Shown piece after piece: positions 1 to 11,375 of a DNA stretch of 64,000 nt. The translations under genes were made by a program, and so were the position numbers. The stretch lies in the NCBI GenBank assembly GCA_004352715.1, contig SCFE01000111.1:1093656-1157655 (forward strand), read 5' to 3'. Origin of the DNA: Hofstenia miamia (lineage: Eukaryota > Xenacoelomorpha > Acoela). Numbering within the stretch: position 1 is the stretch's first letter; the number at the start of each line of letters is the position of its first letter. Under the pieces are notes generated by a model. The model was not told the DNA's origin, did no database searches, and worked only from the letters and a program-made list of their open reading frames with translations.

Positions 1-2372
1 ATTTATTCTTTGTTAAGAAAATACATACAGCTTATTACTTAAATTTTGACATATGACAAAGAAAGGTAAAAAGCTGTGCATATATATTTTTTCCTGAACA
101 TACTAAAAATGAGTTGTTGCAAAAGCAATTCTCCACTGAGGGCATTTTGTTAATTTCGAATTATTTTGTAAGTAAGCTTATCATAGAGTTACCTTCACTT
201 TACTATAGAAAGTCAAAAGTCATTTTAGAATCATTGCACTTATGATATAATAAGAATATTAATATCTACATATATGAATTTAGTAGAAGAAGATGCTATT
301 AATACTGTTAAAATCAGTACATCATAAATTGCTGAACAAATTTTTTACTAAATTTATAAGAAAGGAAATTTTCTTAAAAACAAAAAAGATAACTTCAATA
401 TTTTTAAATTCATAGTGCATGAATATATATATATATATATATATTGGATGCATTTGTTAACTTTCATAGAATAGCATATGCTAGTAATCATTTGTATGTT
501 ATAAATTTCCAAGCAAAGTAATAATTGCTTTGAGTTTTTGACTAAATTTTAAGCAATTTTTATATAGGAATTGTTATAAATATGTTTTTCAATTGCAGCA
601 TTGTCTAGATCTATATCCAAATGCAATTTTTAGAAGTTGAAAAAAAATATATATGTAAAAACAATTTGAACTGAAATCGCCAATTGATTTTTTAGTATTT
701 TTGAATTTAATCAGTTTTCTCAGCCTCTAAATATTTGACAGCAACAGGGCCAATGGGAAAAAATATGAAATTAAGTCTTATTGCTAGTACCATCTAACAA
801 TAAGGATGATTCTAAAATAATTTTAGATATATCTACACGTATCGTTGAACAAATGTTAAAAAATAAAAATAAAATTTACTCTATATTTATAAAGTGAATA
901 ATAATCCTACATTAGCATTAGGGAAAAGAACACATTTAGTGTTGCAGTGACTAATTTTTTGAGTGCAAATGCACAAATTGCTACGAAGAATTTCAAATAT
1001 ATTGAACCTTAAAATTGTGCGAATGCCACCCCAAAGCTAATTTTGATATGCATTTTCTCAATGTAATGGAATTTATAAATATAGTTAACGTCAAGTTGTC
1101 TAAAACTTCTGAGTACATACTTACAAAAATCTTTGCTGAATTAATTTGTGAAGTAAAGTGTGTGAACCTTTATGACTAAAACACTATTTTGATATCTTCA
1201 ATACCATCACATATCCTGGGAAAATAGTATTTAGCTAATAGCTTGCACTTTCGTATATACTAGAAAGCTTTTTGAAGTACGCAATTTGAACAAGTTGTAT
1301 GGACTGTAAAAGATTTCAACAAATTCTAAGAGCAGCTGCTAAAAATATAAAACGGCAACACAAAATATCATGTAGCTGTAATTGCTAATATAAATTGCTC
1401 AATTGTGAAAATATACAATGGCTATCGTCCATAGCAAAAGAAGTTCTACATAGTTAAAGCATTATTAAAATGCACGACGGGCTCCTTAGTGACAAATTTT
1501 GACAGATTTTTATTCAAATGACTTGCATCTCGGTAGGTACCTGTCCCAAATTATTAATTGAAGAGGTAATGAGTGAGAAATTGTGCAGTAGTCCATTTCA
1601 AGGGAAATAGTTTTTAAAGTTTTACTCTACATATTATTTATAGGTTTGTAAATTTAAACAACTCTTGTCGGAAAAATTATTTACGTATTGGTTATTGAAT
1701 TATTCAACAACGAAGTACTACTATTACATTGAAATCGAGAATGATCTTATGGATTCTCTCGTAAATAAATTATTTACTATATCTGCAGTTCAACAAAAAG
1801 CAGTAGTGTCACTAATCTTCATTAAAGAAACATTGTTGAGTGAAAATCAATGTTCTAAATAAGATATCATCCTAATTTGATCATTTCCAATTTGACAAGC
1901 TTAGAATTTGCAATAAGCTCCCTCTCGTTGTCGACATGGGTTTCCGGGCATTTGCATTATAAATTTACTAGGTATATCTTATAAGGAAAATACATCGCAC
2001 CTCCCAAAATTTTGTGCGCACATGTCTATTAATTTGACTAGAAAAAAATTTATTATTTATAACAGTTGAAATTTCGAGTTTTTATTCATTTGAACTTTCG
2101 AAAAATAACGTTCTTTGAGCAATTTTTGATGCTTGCCATGCTCATGACTTTTGAAAATATTCTAAGAACCCAAGCCCTTAACCTGACCCTAAACGACAAC
2201 CGTAAGCATGAGAAAAGTAATTTTCTCATCTTGAATTTTCTGATTTGAATTTTTGCCCATTGAAATTTCGAACAATCCTTCTAACTTTGGTATGTATAGT
2301 TTCTACATTCTCAGAAGCTTTAGGCTTTCAGAAGTTTAAAACGCTTAAGAATTATTCTCTAGATTTGGACTG
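1..2372. other. AT-rich sequence upstream of the receptor gene
   Basis: No exon, RNA gene or recognisable transposon protein could be supported here. A short TA microsatellite lies at 423-444. Short open frames at 1665-1862 and 2066-2248 have no family resemblance and look like chance ORFs. The transcription start of the receptor gene may lie here or in the next interval, but no promoter was identified. Confidence 0.5.
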
Positions 2373-2380
2373 CATAAGCT

Positions 2381-2662
2381 CAGGTAAGGGGGTCGATGCG
2401 CATTTAGGAGGGGTTGATGGAAATTTCGACACCATTTTATTGTTGTTGCATTCATGGGCGTATGCGGGTTTTCTAACTTGTGAGGTCATCTATTATAGTG
2501 ATCAAATAAAGGATCAAAGGCGAGTGAAGCCCCGCGGCGATTTTTTTGAATTAAAAAATTTTATGTTTACATGCTGATTTTGCTTTTAGCTTTGTTGTCT
2601 AGGAAGGGTTGCCTGACCTTCCAGGGGGTTTGACCCCTCCTACCCCCGTGGCTACGGGCCTG
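2381..2662. mobile_element. hAT-type MITE, 282 bp, with 8 bp target duplication
   Basis: The element is bracketed by a perfect 8 bp direct repeat CATAAGCT at 2373-2380 and 2663-2670. Its right end reads inward on the - strand as CAGGCCCGTAGCCACGGGGG. Its left end starts CAGGTAAGGGGG, which looks like the same terminus after a small deletion. An 8 bp duplication with CAGG termini is the hallmark of the hAT superfamily. No transposase is encoded; the short ORF crossing it is not meaningful. The duplication and ends are read directly; the superfamily call is inference from them. Confidence 0.72.
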
Positions 2663-2670
2663 CATAAGCT

Positions 2671-5313
2671 GCACAGTACTTGTAGGAATAAAAATGTTCA
2701 ATCCCAAGGATTTTCAATAGTTTTCATTTAGGCAGAAGAACAAACCTTTCTTTCTATCTTTAACTGTCAGTTCTACTGAGGTTAAGAAATAATTGAAATT
2801 ATTCTTTGCTATTAGCAAAAGTTCCATTAAAAATTTAAAGAGTGTTTGATTGCTATAGGAAGCTATTTATCAAATATGAAATATTTTGTTTAAATGTTCC
2901 CTCCACAGTCATTGTATGCGTTATTAAATGGGCATATGAATGTAAAACGTGTTCCAATTTAAAAAATTGATCCGCTTTTCATAAAATATCATTTATGCAG
3001 GCAATGGCGGACTCAGAATTGTTCAAAGGGGAGACGTTTATTTGGGAAACGTGTGCAACGAAAATGTCCAAATGATGAATGTAGGTGGTTCTAATTAATA
3101 AATATCTGCAGCCTCCAGCAAAAATGAAGAAATATATAAATTTAGCTAAACTTAGTTGTTTTCCACTAATCGAACCATAAAATAATTACATCAGAGGGTG
3201 CATGATAATGTAACTGGACACATAAATATATAATCCATTACTCCCGGCACTATGCTGAGCATTTTTTTCACCCAAGCACAAACCTACTTGGGAATTCTTC
3301 CAGTTGAAAAGTTAAATGAACTCAGTTGTGCAAATTTGTGATGTTTTATACAATTCCATAACAGTAAAAGAGAGGTACTGCAAAACTTAAGCCGAAAATA
3401 TTGATAAAAGAGAAGATTGTGGATGACAAAGTTTGAGAGATGTTCAAACATTGAAGCCTTTCAAAAATGAATAATAGATTTAATGGTTTGTATCATTACA
3501 GTGAAGTAAAAGCATCAGTTTGATCAATTTTCAACATATTCAAGTAACAAATCAACAATGGAAGTAACATGTTCGTCTTGGCGACGAATTTGTGACATAC
3601 CTGGGACTGTTCACAACGTTCTTTTAGAAACTACGGTTTTCGTCAAAGCCGAAAACTCATTTTGTACAACCTAGTTTTGTGAATAATTGGTAACCGATAG
3701 TAAACACCTCTGGTAATTTAAGAAAATTTTCGTCAAGCAGCTGGAACTTAAGTACTTCGTAAGAATTTCTGCACTACATAGGGTTGCGATGTTGCTGGGG
3801 CCCTCCTTAAGGTCACTCAATTTTGTTTACTTATTTCACGTCTATCTACTCAAATTTCAAGGCGAACTTAAAGGATTACATTAACACGTGGACTCTTCAG
3901 TATAGCTGTGTGATTCAAGTATACATGAAAAGCGTGCTTGCCGTCTGACCTTAAAATATTCATATATACATGTACCTGTACCCTTCCCAAAATGTACCTG
4001 CCCATCAGATGTAGGTTCACTTTACAACAGTGTATTAACCCTATTTTTATCGAGAGTGCAAAATTCCAGGCCAAAAAACATATCTTAAAAATTATCTACA
4101 TTATGATTAGCTGAAGGCTCATGGAAAATTTTCTTCTCATTAAATTTTGTTTTTTCCAATTCATCAAAAAAATTTGTCAATATTACTTATTAAATTTTCA
4201 TTAATAAAATAATATATATATATATATGATAATGTTTAAAATCGGTCTAGTCATTGCTGTATTTATAGATGAATGATTATTGAATGAAGGTTATGAAAGC
4301 AAGCTTCCTATTAAAATGTATTTTATGGCAGTATAACTCACTAAGTCAAACTTTTTAAGACTTCGCTTCGCTTGGAATCCGGCCACAATTCAGTAAAAAG
4401 ACTAGATGTAGATGAAGTTTTCACAAGATTTGTATAACCCAACATAGTCATAGTCAATTTTAACAACTGTGTCTTTCTTGAACTAGATCAGTTTACTTGA
4501 CATTCTTGCTAATAGATGCTTTCCTTATAAGAAAATACTATGATGGATCTTTGAAAAATATGGTAATCGGGACATTTTATAGGACTTGCTTAAGTAGATT
4601 TCTCTAAAAATGTAAATGAAGCAATTGTTCTATCTAGAGAACAAAAGTTGAAGTTGATAACATCCTTTAAGCATTTTAACATTAGCGAAATTAATAGACG
4701 GATCAATGCAGGAAATCGAGTTGTAATAATAGAATCGACAATTGTGATTTAAAACTCGCTATTTCACAAATTAAGTTGATTAGATTTTGTTTAATTTTTA
4801 TTAAAATCAAATGCATTCAAGGTGGAGTTTGCTTCTATTAATATTGAGAATGGCTTCCACATCCGTATGCATACAATATAAAGAAACTACTAGACAAAAC
4901 TGAGAATAATGTAAAGCATTTTTGTAATTATTAATATTTTCTAACAAAACCACAGACATAGCTGCTAAGAAAACAGTTTAAATCAGAAAACGCTTAGTGA
5001 ATTGTTCAATTATTCCTAGTTAGTTACAGGATAAGTCGGCTATTACTCCAATTCTTGAGTCGAGAACGCTACTGGAAGCCATTCTGTCATATACTTCTAT
5101 CATGTTTTTAACCCAGTCATAGTTTTGAAATACTCAGAGTGTGTATTCATCGTTCTATTTATAGTTTTATAAGAATTGCGTTCTGATACAAATTGGTTTT
5201 TGTAAACCTTTACAGTTTGTTCTTGCATATGGGAGTGGTTTGGAACTGTGGGTCAAAATATCTGTCTGGTTTATGCATATATATCTACAAATATTATTTT
5301 GTGCTGTATTTAG
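2671..5313. other. AT-rich sequence, possible 5' UTR intron
   Basis: No coding feature was found. A short TA array lies at 4212-4227. The end of this interval (GTGCTGTATTTAG before 5314) is a good splice acceptor, so part of the interval may be an intron in the 5' untranslated region of the receptor gene. Confidence 0.45.
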
Positions 5314-5315
5314 GT

Positions 5316-5424
5316 ATGCAGAAAGGAAGACCGTTTCAATTGCGACTCCACCAAATTATTTCAATCTTAGTTTTTATTCATATCAAACAATGTGCATCAA
5401 AAGACGAAAAAAGAATAGTCATCG
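5316..5424 (+). CDS. Ionotropic glutamate receptor, coding exon 1 (signal peptide)
   Basis: This exon encodes residues 1-36 plus the first base of codon 37. The start ATG gives a positively charged N-terminus (MQKGRPFQLR), a hydrophobic stretch (IISILVFIHI) and a small-residue site near QCAS, a classic secretory signal peptide. The mature chain begins with KRIVI, the usual first beta strand before the receptor's AIFES-type motif. The donor is ATCG|GTATGT with one base left over, which fits the two-base start of the exon at 14701. A good acceptor (TATTTAG) lies two bases before the ATG, so an upstream non-coding exon is likely. The frame is open further upstream, but that sequence is TA-repeat-like and I prefer this ATG. 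Identification rests on signal peptide, phase fit and continuity with exon 2. Confidence 0.75.
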
Positions 5425-5958
5425 GTATGTGTCTTCTTGAAGCAATCTAATACATTAGTTTTTACTATAATGGATCTTTAAAATGAATTATGACCACCTT
5501 TAAATATATCTATGCAGATAAATTTAGATCAAAATTTAATAGTCATAATATCTGAAATCGTTTAACTAAATCAGTAAAAATATATACTATATATGTATAT
5601 ATATATATATATATACATTAAACCTTCGTGTAATCACCAATAAAATGAGTAGTTAGTTAAATATTTGGCAAAAATTGTCAATTTTAAGACCTCCTCATAG
5701 TATTTTCGAACTCGTTGTTTAATAATGTACGGAAATATCATGCGTAGAGTACATGCAATTCGGGTGTAACTTATATAAACTATGAAATACATTGATACAA
5801 TCACACTACATATTCACACACATTTACATTTAGGCTTTGAATAAAATTTAGTTTTTGAAATTAAAGCAATGAGACCAATTCGAACACGTCGCTTCAAATT
5901 TTTTCAACACTAGATTTGGCATTCAAAACACTGAAAATTTCCCCACAAACTTCATTTT

Positions 5959-6156
5959 TTAGATTATCCAATGCATCAGCGCAAGAATTTCTACCAAGGA
6001 TTGTATTCTTGCATCGCATTGGTAGATAATAAATCGAATTTATGTCAAACAGCAACTGGCCGGTCAATTCGTGGAGAACTTGGCTATTCTACACAGTGTC
6101 ATATTGAGAGGAAGTGGGAACAGGTGCAGAAAATATATTTTAGTTTTGGGACTTGA
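5959..6156 (+). CDS. Exon-like ORF of unknown identity inside intron 1
   Basis: A strong acceptor (CTTCATTTTTTAG) precedes an open frame of about 65 codons that ends at TGA 6154-6156. The reading, entered in the phase that exon 1 leaves, starts DYPMHQRKNFYQGLYSC. It has three cysteines and a stretch TATGRSIRGELGYSTQC, unlike the low-complexity ORFs around it. No clear donor is present; ACAG|GTGCAG near 6125 is weak. I do not recognise a family. It could be an alternative terminal exon of the receptor gene, a stray exon copy or chance. The acceptor and open frame are seen; any function is unknown. Confidence 0.25.
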   Translation, partial: LDYPMHQRKNFYQGLYSCIALVDNKSNLCQTATGRSIRGELGYSTQCHIERKWEQVQKIYFSFGT

Positions 6157-7129
6157 TCAGCTTCAGATGAAGTAGATTAGTGCAGTATTGTTGTACGTTT
6201 TTGTTTTGCTTTCAATTTTCAAAACAATTTCCACAAGAAATAGTTTATTTCACTACCATTTGTAATTCCTCCAAATTCTTGTGCAAATTCAACAAAGGGA
6301 ATAAGACCCAGACTATGTAAACTGCTCATACTAAAAAAGGTACATTATTCATGATTTTCACTGCAACTCTATTTCTCCTGCCCCCGTGTCAAAGACTCAG
6401 TATTTGAGCAGAAGAGTGTAACATTTCTATGCGGAAACCTCACACTTCTTCCAAATCTGAAGAACATAAATTTGTTGCGCATCTGTTTGGAATTTCTCTA
6501 AAATATATCATTTTACTGTCATGAACACACTCACAGTTCAAGATAAAATCAGTTATAACAAATAGACATACTTCTTCTGTACGGAACAGTGTTTTACATA
6601 TTATAATTTGATACATGATGCGCTCACTAATTTTGTTCATCAATCTTTTACTCATTTTGTTTGAAGGATATCTTCAGAATAACTGATGCGGAAAAGGAGT
6701 TACCTGTAAAATCGGTCATCACTCTGAAATTTGGCAGTGATAATCGCTCTGCTATTTATAGTTGAACAGCTTGATATGATACCGAGTATTGTCTAGGAAC
6801 CCTTGCTTTAATTTTCAAAGTATTTCGTCTTCACAAGAGGAAGTCAGGCTTCAGATCAAGCTCGATAGTTTATTAGCATTATGCTTGAACATAATTAAGC
6901 AATTAAAGTAAGTAAAAAATGTGTTCTACAGTGAGTTACAACGGCAGTATTTGCGTGATGTGTATATAAACTATTAATTACAAGAAGCATATTTGAAAGA
7001 TATGGTAATGTGATCTTTATTGTGAGCTTATCGCAAAAAATAGTCCCTACTGAATATTTTGAAGATTCATAGCATTTAGCATATTTTGGTGATAAAATAA
7101 ATATACATTGAAAAAAAGTGAGAAACCTA

Positions 7130-7154
7130 ATATATATATATATATATATATATA
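7130..7154. repeat. (TA)n array, left flank of the pogo-like element
   Basis: Pure TA dinucleotide repeat directly abutting the element that starts CAGGCAAGCCC. With the array at 8343-8373 it indicates insertion into a pre-existing TA array. Confidence 0.9.
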
Positions 7155-8340
7155 CAGGCAAGCCCACCTAAGTCGGATGTGACTAAGTCGGATTTTCGCT
7201 TAATTTGGACTATTAATAAAGAACAGACAAACTCCAATATGTACACACACACAAAAGTCGGATAAATTTTAAATCGGACTGAAATCTACGTACAGGCTAC
7301 AAAGTTGACATTGAAAATTTCATTCACAATTTGGACGGATGGAAATTGTCTCGCACGCGATTCAAGCATAGCGTAAATGTTTTCTATCGCGTAGTAAAAA
7401 TTCTACAGCGCAGCTCATGGTATTGACCATAGAGCTACTATACATAGCTCCATGGTATTGACCTACAAACAGTTCATGTAGAGGTCAACATAGATATGTT
7501 TATGTGCGTTGCAGTCAATGGGTGATATTTTAAATAAGTTGTCCGGTAATCTTTCAAGTAAAATTAGATGATGTTAAAATGACAACCCTGATTTATGTGA
7601 TGGGTGAAATAAAGGAATACAAAAATAATAATGGGGTTTTTTCTTTCAAGTATTTAGATGATGGTTTTGATTTATGAGATGGGGGAAATAAAGGAATACA
7701 AAAAATTATTGTAAAATTCGTAAATATAGTAACCCTAGAACACGTTATAATAAGACACAAATCTTTAAAACCGGTATCAGATATTTGTGCTACATATACT
7801 GTAGAATTACTTGATCTGTGTATGCACACACAGGCCTAACAAAGTATCTTATTAAATAATTTAAGCAAATGATTTAAGTTTCCGGTTTATTTCTCAATCT
7901 GACGACCCCTTACGACTAGATATATTGGACTACTGTATACCGTTGTTGGCGAAGATAAAAAAGATGTTAACAATAAGTTTCTTTTGTACTTCAAGCTGTT
8001 GTATGCATACATCATATGACAAATATGTAATCAAATGTAGAACGAAGTGATTGATGGCACCGTAAGTAAAGTTAAGTTTAGTTTTTGTTTAATTCAGGTA
8101 TTGAAAGAAAGTCATAAAAATACATGATTAATTTTTTCTTCCTAGCAGAGATTATTTTCAATATTTTCAAAATAACTGCTTTCATAACAACCGTCAGATT
8201 GCTTGCACCAAAGTTACGCTATCGTAAATCTCGGTTTTTGCGGAACTAGTACAAGCCAAGTCCCCTAAAATTAGATCAAGGATTTCTTCTAAGTTGGATT
8301 ATTTTTATTGGTCTGAGTTGATCCGACTTAAGTGGGGTTG

Positions 8341-8344
<4 letters not shown>
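7155..8344. mobile_element. pogo/Tigger-like non-autonomous DNA transposon, about 1.2 kb
   Basis: The left end reads CAGGCAAGCCCACCTAAGTC. The right end, read on the - strand, is TAGGCAACCCCACTTAAGTC, so the terminal inverted repeats match closely. Both ends sit directly in TA dinucleotide arrays, so the TA target duplication typical of the Tc1/mariner/pogo group is satisfied trivially. Inside I find no transposase. There is an imperfect direct repeat, with a unit ending GAAATAAAGGAATACAAAAA at about 7600-7625 and again at about 7685-7710. The inverted ends are direct observation; the pogo assignment rests on TIR style and TA target. Confidence 0.7.

Positions 8345-8373
<29 letters not shown>
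8343..8373. repeat. (TA)n array between the pogo-like element and a hammerhead-like remnant
   Basis: Pure TA repeat. It forms the right flank of the pogo-like element, and on the - strand it is the 3' neighbour of the hammerhead-like motif at 8400-8440. Confidence 0.9.
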
Positions 8374-8376
<3 letters not shown>

Positions 8377-8399
8377 GAAACAATAGTGCTGAGCTTCAT

Positions 8400-8440
8400 A
8401 TTTAACCCGTTTCGATTTACTAAATTATCATTAGATATAC
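8400..8440 (-). ncRNA. Decayed hammerhead-ribozyme-like motif
   Basis: On the - strand this reads CTAATGA, a short hairpin (ATTT-AGT-AAAT), then CGAAACGGGTT. The GAAAC followed by GGGTT gives the same minimal stem III (AC paired with GU around a two-base loop) as the Penelope-associated motifs near 24.1 and 25.3 kb. The next bases can form four of five stem I pairs with the bases before the core. The core has A where the hammerhead consensus CUGANGA requires G, so it should be inactive. A TA array follows about 27 bases downstream in the sense direction. Treated as a degraded relative; low confidence. Confidence 0.3.
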
Positions 8441-8504
8441 AAATTTTGTGGGAATTTATAAATTTAAAAAAGAACTAGTAGTTTTCTGTCATATATATAT
8501 ATAT

Positions 8505-8626
8505 NNNNNNNNNNNNNNNNNNNNNNNNNNNNNNNNNNNNNNNNNNNNNNNNNNNNNNNNNNNNNNNNNNNNNNNNNNNNNNNNNNNNNNNNNNNNNNNN
8601 NNNNNNNNNNNNNNNNNNNNNNNNNN
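8505..8626. other. Assembly gap inside a TA array
   Basis: Run of N flanked on both sides by TA repeats (8491-8504 and 8627-8656). The gap most likely hides more TA repeat. The ORF read across it is meaningless. Confidence 0.95.
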
Positions 8627-8659
<33 letters not shown>

Positions 8660-8858
8660 CTTATATATATTTGAGTGTTTCTAATTTTTCTACTTTAGCA
8701 TTTTGAGTTCTACAAAGAGCCAAACTGTTACATATCATAAAAAACTCAGTGACCAAATTTCAGAAAATTGGTGAAGGTTTTCTACTGGCGCAAGAAGACT
8801 GAATTTTTGCAAAAATTGAAAATTTTCTCATTTATTCGGGAAAGTATATCATACAAAA

Positions 8859-11085
8859 TTAAACTAAGTGTACGTTATCATTACTGTCCGTCAATGACTT
8901 CGGGTATTTTCGGTGGTGATGCTCCACAACCTGAACAAGAAATTGCTTCTGTTTTTCATCTCTAGCCAGAGAGGAATTGAATGTTGTCATCAGTGCAACA
9001 GCACGTTCCGCCAGATCATTGGTCACTTGAAGGGCAGTCTTTTGCCCAGAATGATGACTTTCATTCTCCTCCCAGTCCTTTGGGTCCATCTTGAGAAAAC
9101 TGATGTCCAATTTAAGTGTATGTCACACATTCTACTTGTTGATGTAGTGCAAAAGTCCGCAAGTTTCCATTAACAAATATTACTCGGTAATAGAGCTCGA
9201 TTTGGCAGGTCTTCAGATCCTGGTTTACGGTTCATGATTTCCACCATTGCTCGTTTTTCATTGTGAGGGACTCTTGGATCGAAAAGAGCAAGGCCTACTA
9301 GCAGTTTGCTCCGGCACCAAAGATGTCTGGAGAAAGCATTCATAGCCAAATTTGCCACTTCTCCATCCTTGTATATTGCCAAGTCCTAAAGAAATCTTAG
9401 ACCGTTGAATGGAGCGTGAACAGCAGTACTGCATGTATACCAGTAAGGGACATATGTTGTAAAAATGAACAAGCATATGAACAAGCATACTCGTAGGAAT
9501 TGGGTTGAGGTTTTTGCTCGGGAATTTCTTCTGTCAGTTGAGTGGATATCAAGAATGAACTGTTGCCCGAACAAGTACATTTTCAGAGCCTAGATACAAT
9601 GCGCCATCCAACGTGCACGATGACAAGCCCCTGGATGACAGAATTTAACTCCCTTAGGTTGTACCCCTTTGAGAAAAATTATGGTCAACTCCAATAGTTC
9701 CTCATAATCATTCAATTTGTTCACAGCATTTGTGTCATCAAATGATGTGCTATAGCCGGAATGGTCAAGGTTGGGTCAAAATTCCTTGAAGCAAGCAAAG
9801 ATATCAATCTCAGGTGACTTTGAGACAACGTGAACAAGAGTGATAACCTTTTCTAGAATTATCTCTGATACATGATGTCTGCAGGCTAAATTCAGTAGTT
9901 CTTTATTAAGAGCAGCTTCCACTGAAACACAAACGCCACCCTTCGATCCTGCGTTTACTCTGGTTGTGTAAAAGCACATGGCACAGATACTATCCTTCAA
10001 ACCCCAACACCTGACTTCTGGAACGACAGCTTCAAGCTTGAACATTGGCTGTTCTTGAATCCAGCTTTGGTATGGACAACAGTTTTGTGACATTTTCACC
10101 AAATCTAAGATTGGCAAACGTTCCACTCGTTTGTGTTGATGGCACTCATAATCGCTCATTAGTTTTCCATCCGAATGTAAAGTCAACAAAATGTGAGGAT
10201 CAAAAGACTGCTTTATTTCATCTGCTATTTGTTTTCTATATATTTGTTGCGCTTTTTGAACTGATGATGTACTGATCATCAAATCTGAGCAGGGTGACGG
10301 AAGTGGCCAGACTCGCCTAAGGCATTGAATATGTGCACTTCCTTTCGGGAGCTGATATTGGTTCTATCTAATGCTTCTGCAATTTCTGGTGTGACCAAAG
10401 GGATTTTTCCTCTACCACCAGATGACTGGGTTCACGTCCTTGTGCTACAGCTGGGAAATAGCTATTTGTTCTGTAGAAGTATCCCTCAAGCATATTTGGT
10501 TGCCCTTTTCTGACTCGCTGGAATTGGACTGTAGAACAGCTCGAGTACTCAATTCTAGTCATTTCCCGTGCATCACGTTTGTTCTAATGGCTTAGTATTT
10601 TGTTGGTCCTCTCCTCTCGCTTGGATAAAACAGTATCAACTCCTGCCATAGAATCTCTACGTCCTTCTTCACACTGAGTAAGGAGAAACTCACGATCTTC
10701 CTGTATTTTGATCATTGACAATGCATTCTGGTGGGCTATATCAAAGAGATTATTCAAGGATCTTTGAAATTTTCTTCGTTTTTTAATTTGCATGCACTTT
10801 CTCAATTTATGGATTTTTTAAGTTCTTCCATGTTTGGTGTAATTTTCACACTTCTATAGTCATATGGTTTCTGTGACGCGTTGGAATTTTTGCCTTATCC
10901 CACACTGACAAGAGCAAATTCACTGTCCGACAAATGCTAGTTTTCAAATCCAGATCTTTTTTACAATGGCAATCAAACAACACTGTAAGTACTTCACCTC
11001 GCGATGACAACTTAGCACCACTGAAATTATCCAAAGTGCCTCCATTTACAAGCCATGTTTCATCATTTGATCTTGTTGTAGCCAT
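8859..11085 (-). pseudogene. Broken multi-copy transposase-like gene
   Basis: Reading down the - strand from ATG at 11085, successive frames give a recognisable dispersed family of uncharacterised arthropod/invertebrate proteins. In order: MATTRSNDETWLVNGGTLDN (from 11085), EDREFLLTQCEEGRRDSM (about 10690), IADEIKQSFDPHILLTLHSD with DGKLMSD (about 10200), MCFYTTRVNAGSKGG and LACRHHVSEIILEKV (about 9850-9990), PGACHRARWMA (about 9610), LLVGLALFDPRVPHNEKRAM (about 9280), NDLAERAVALM and QFLVQVVEHHHRKYP (about 8910-9010). From memory, relatives have CFDTT where this copy has CFYTT; with the CRHH motif this resembles the D and CxxH signatures of RNase-H-fold transposases. At least six frame changes or stops break it, so it is a pseudogene. 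Superfamily assignment is uncertain. Confidence 0.65.
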
Positions 11086-11353
11086 TTCAAAGCAGTAATG
11101 AAATGATGATGATTATTCAATGTGACCACGCCATCGAAGGAATTTTAGTCGGAATGTGCATGAAACAACCGGTTTTTGTCTCTGACCATTTTCCAAGAGA
11201 AACACTGATAAGGAAATTGCGCCAGTAGTAAACTTTAAACAATCTTCATAAAATTTGGCTGATGAGGTTTTCTCAAGAAGTGTAACATTTCGGCCCCATG
11301 TACAACCATATTTACCCAAGAAAAAATTTGCCGATTTTGCTAAGAACATCCTA

Positions 11354-11375
11354 ATATATATATATATATATATAT
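11354..11375. repeat. (TA)n array
   Basis: TA dinucleotide repeat about 270 bases outside the 5' end of the transposase-like pseudogene. Together with 8627-8656 it brackets the interval holding that gene. Confidence 0.85.
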
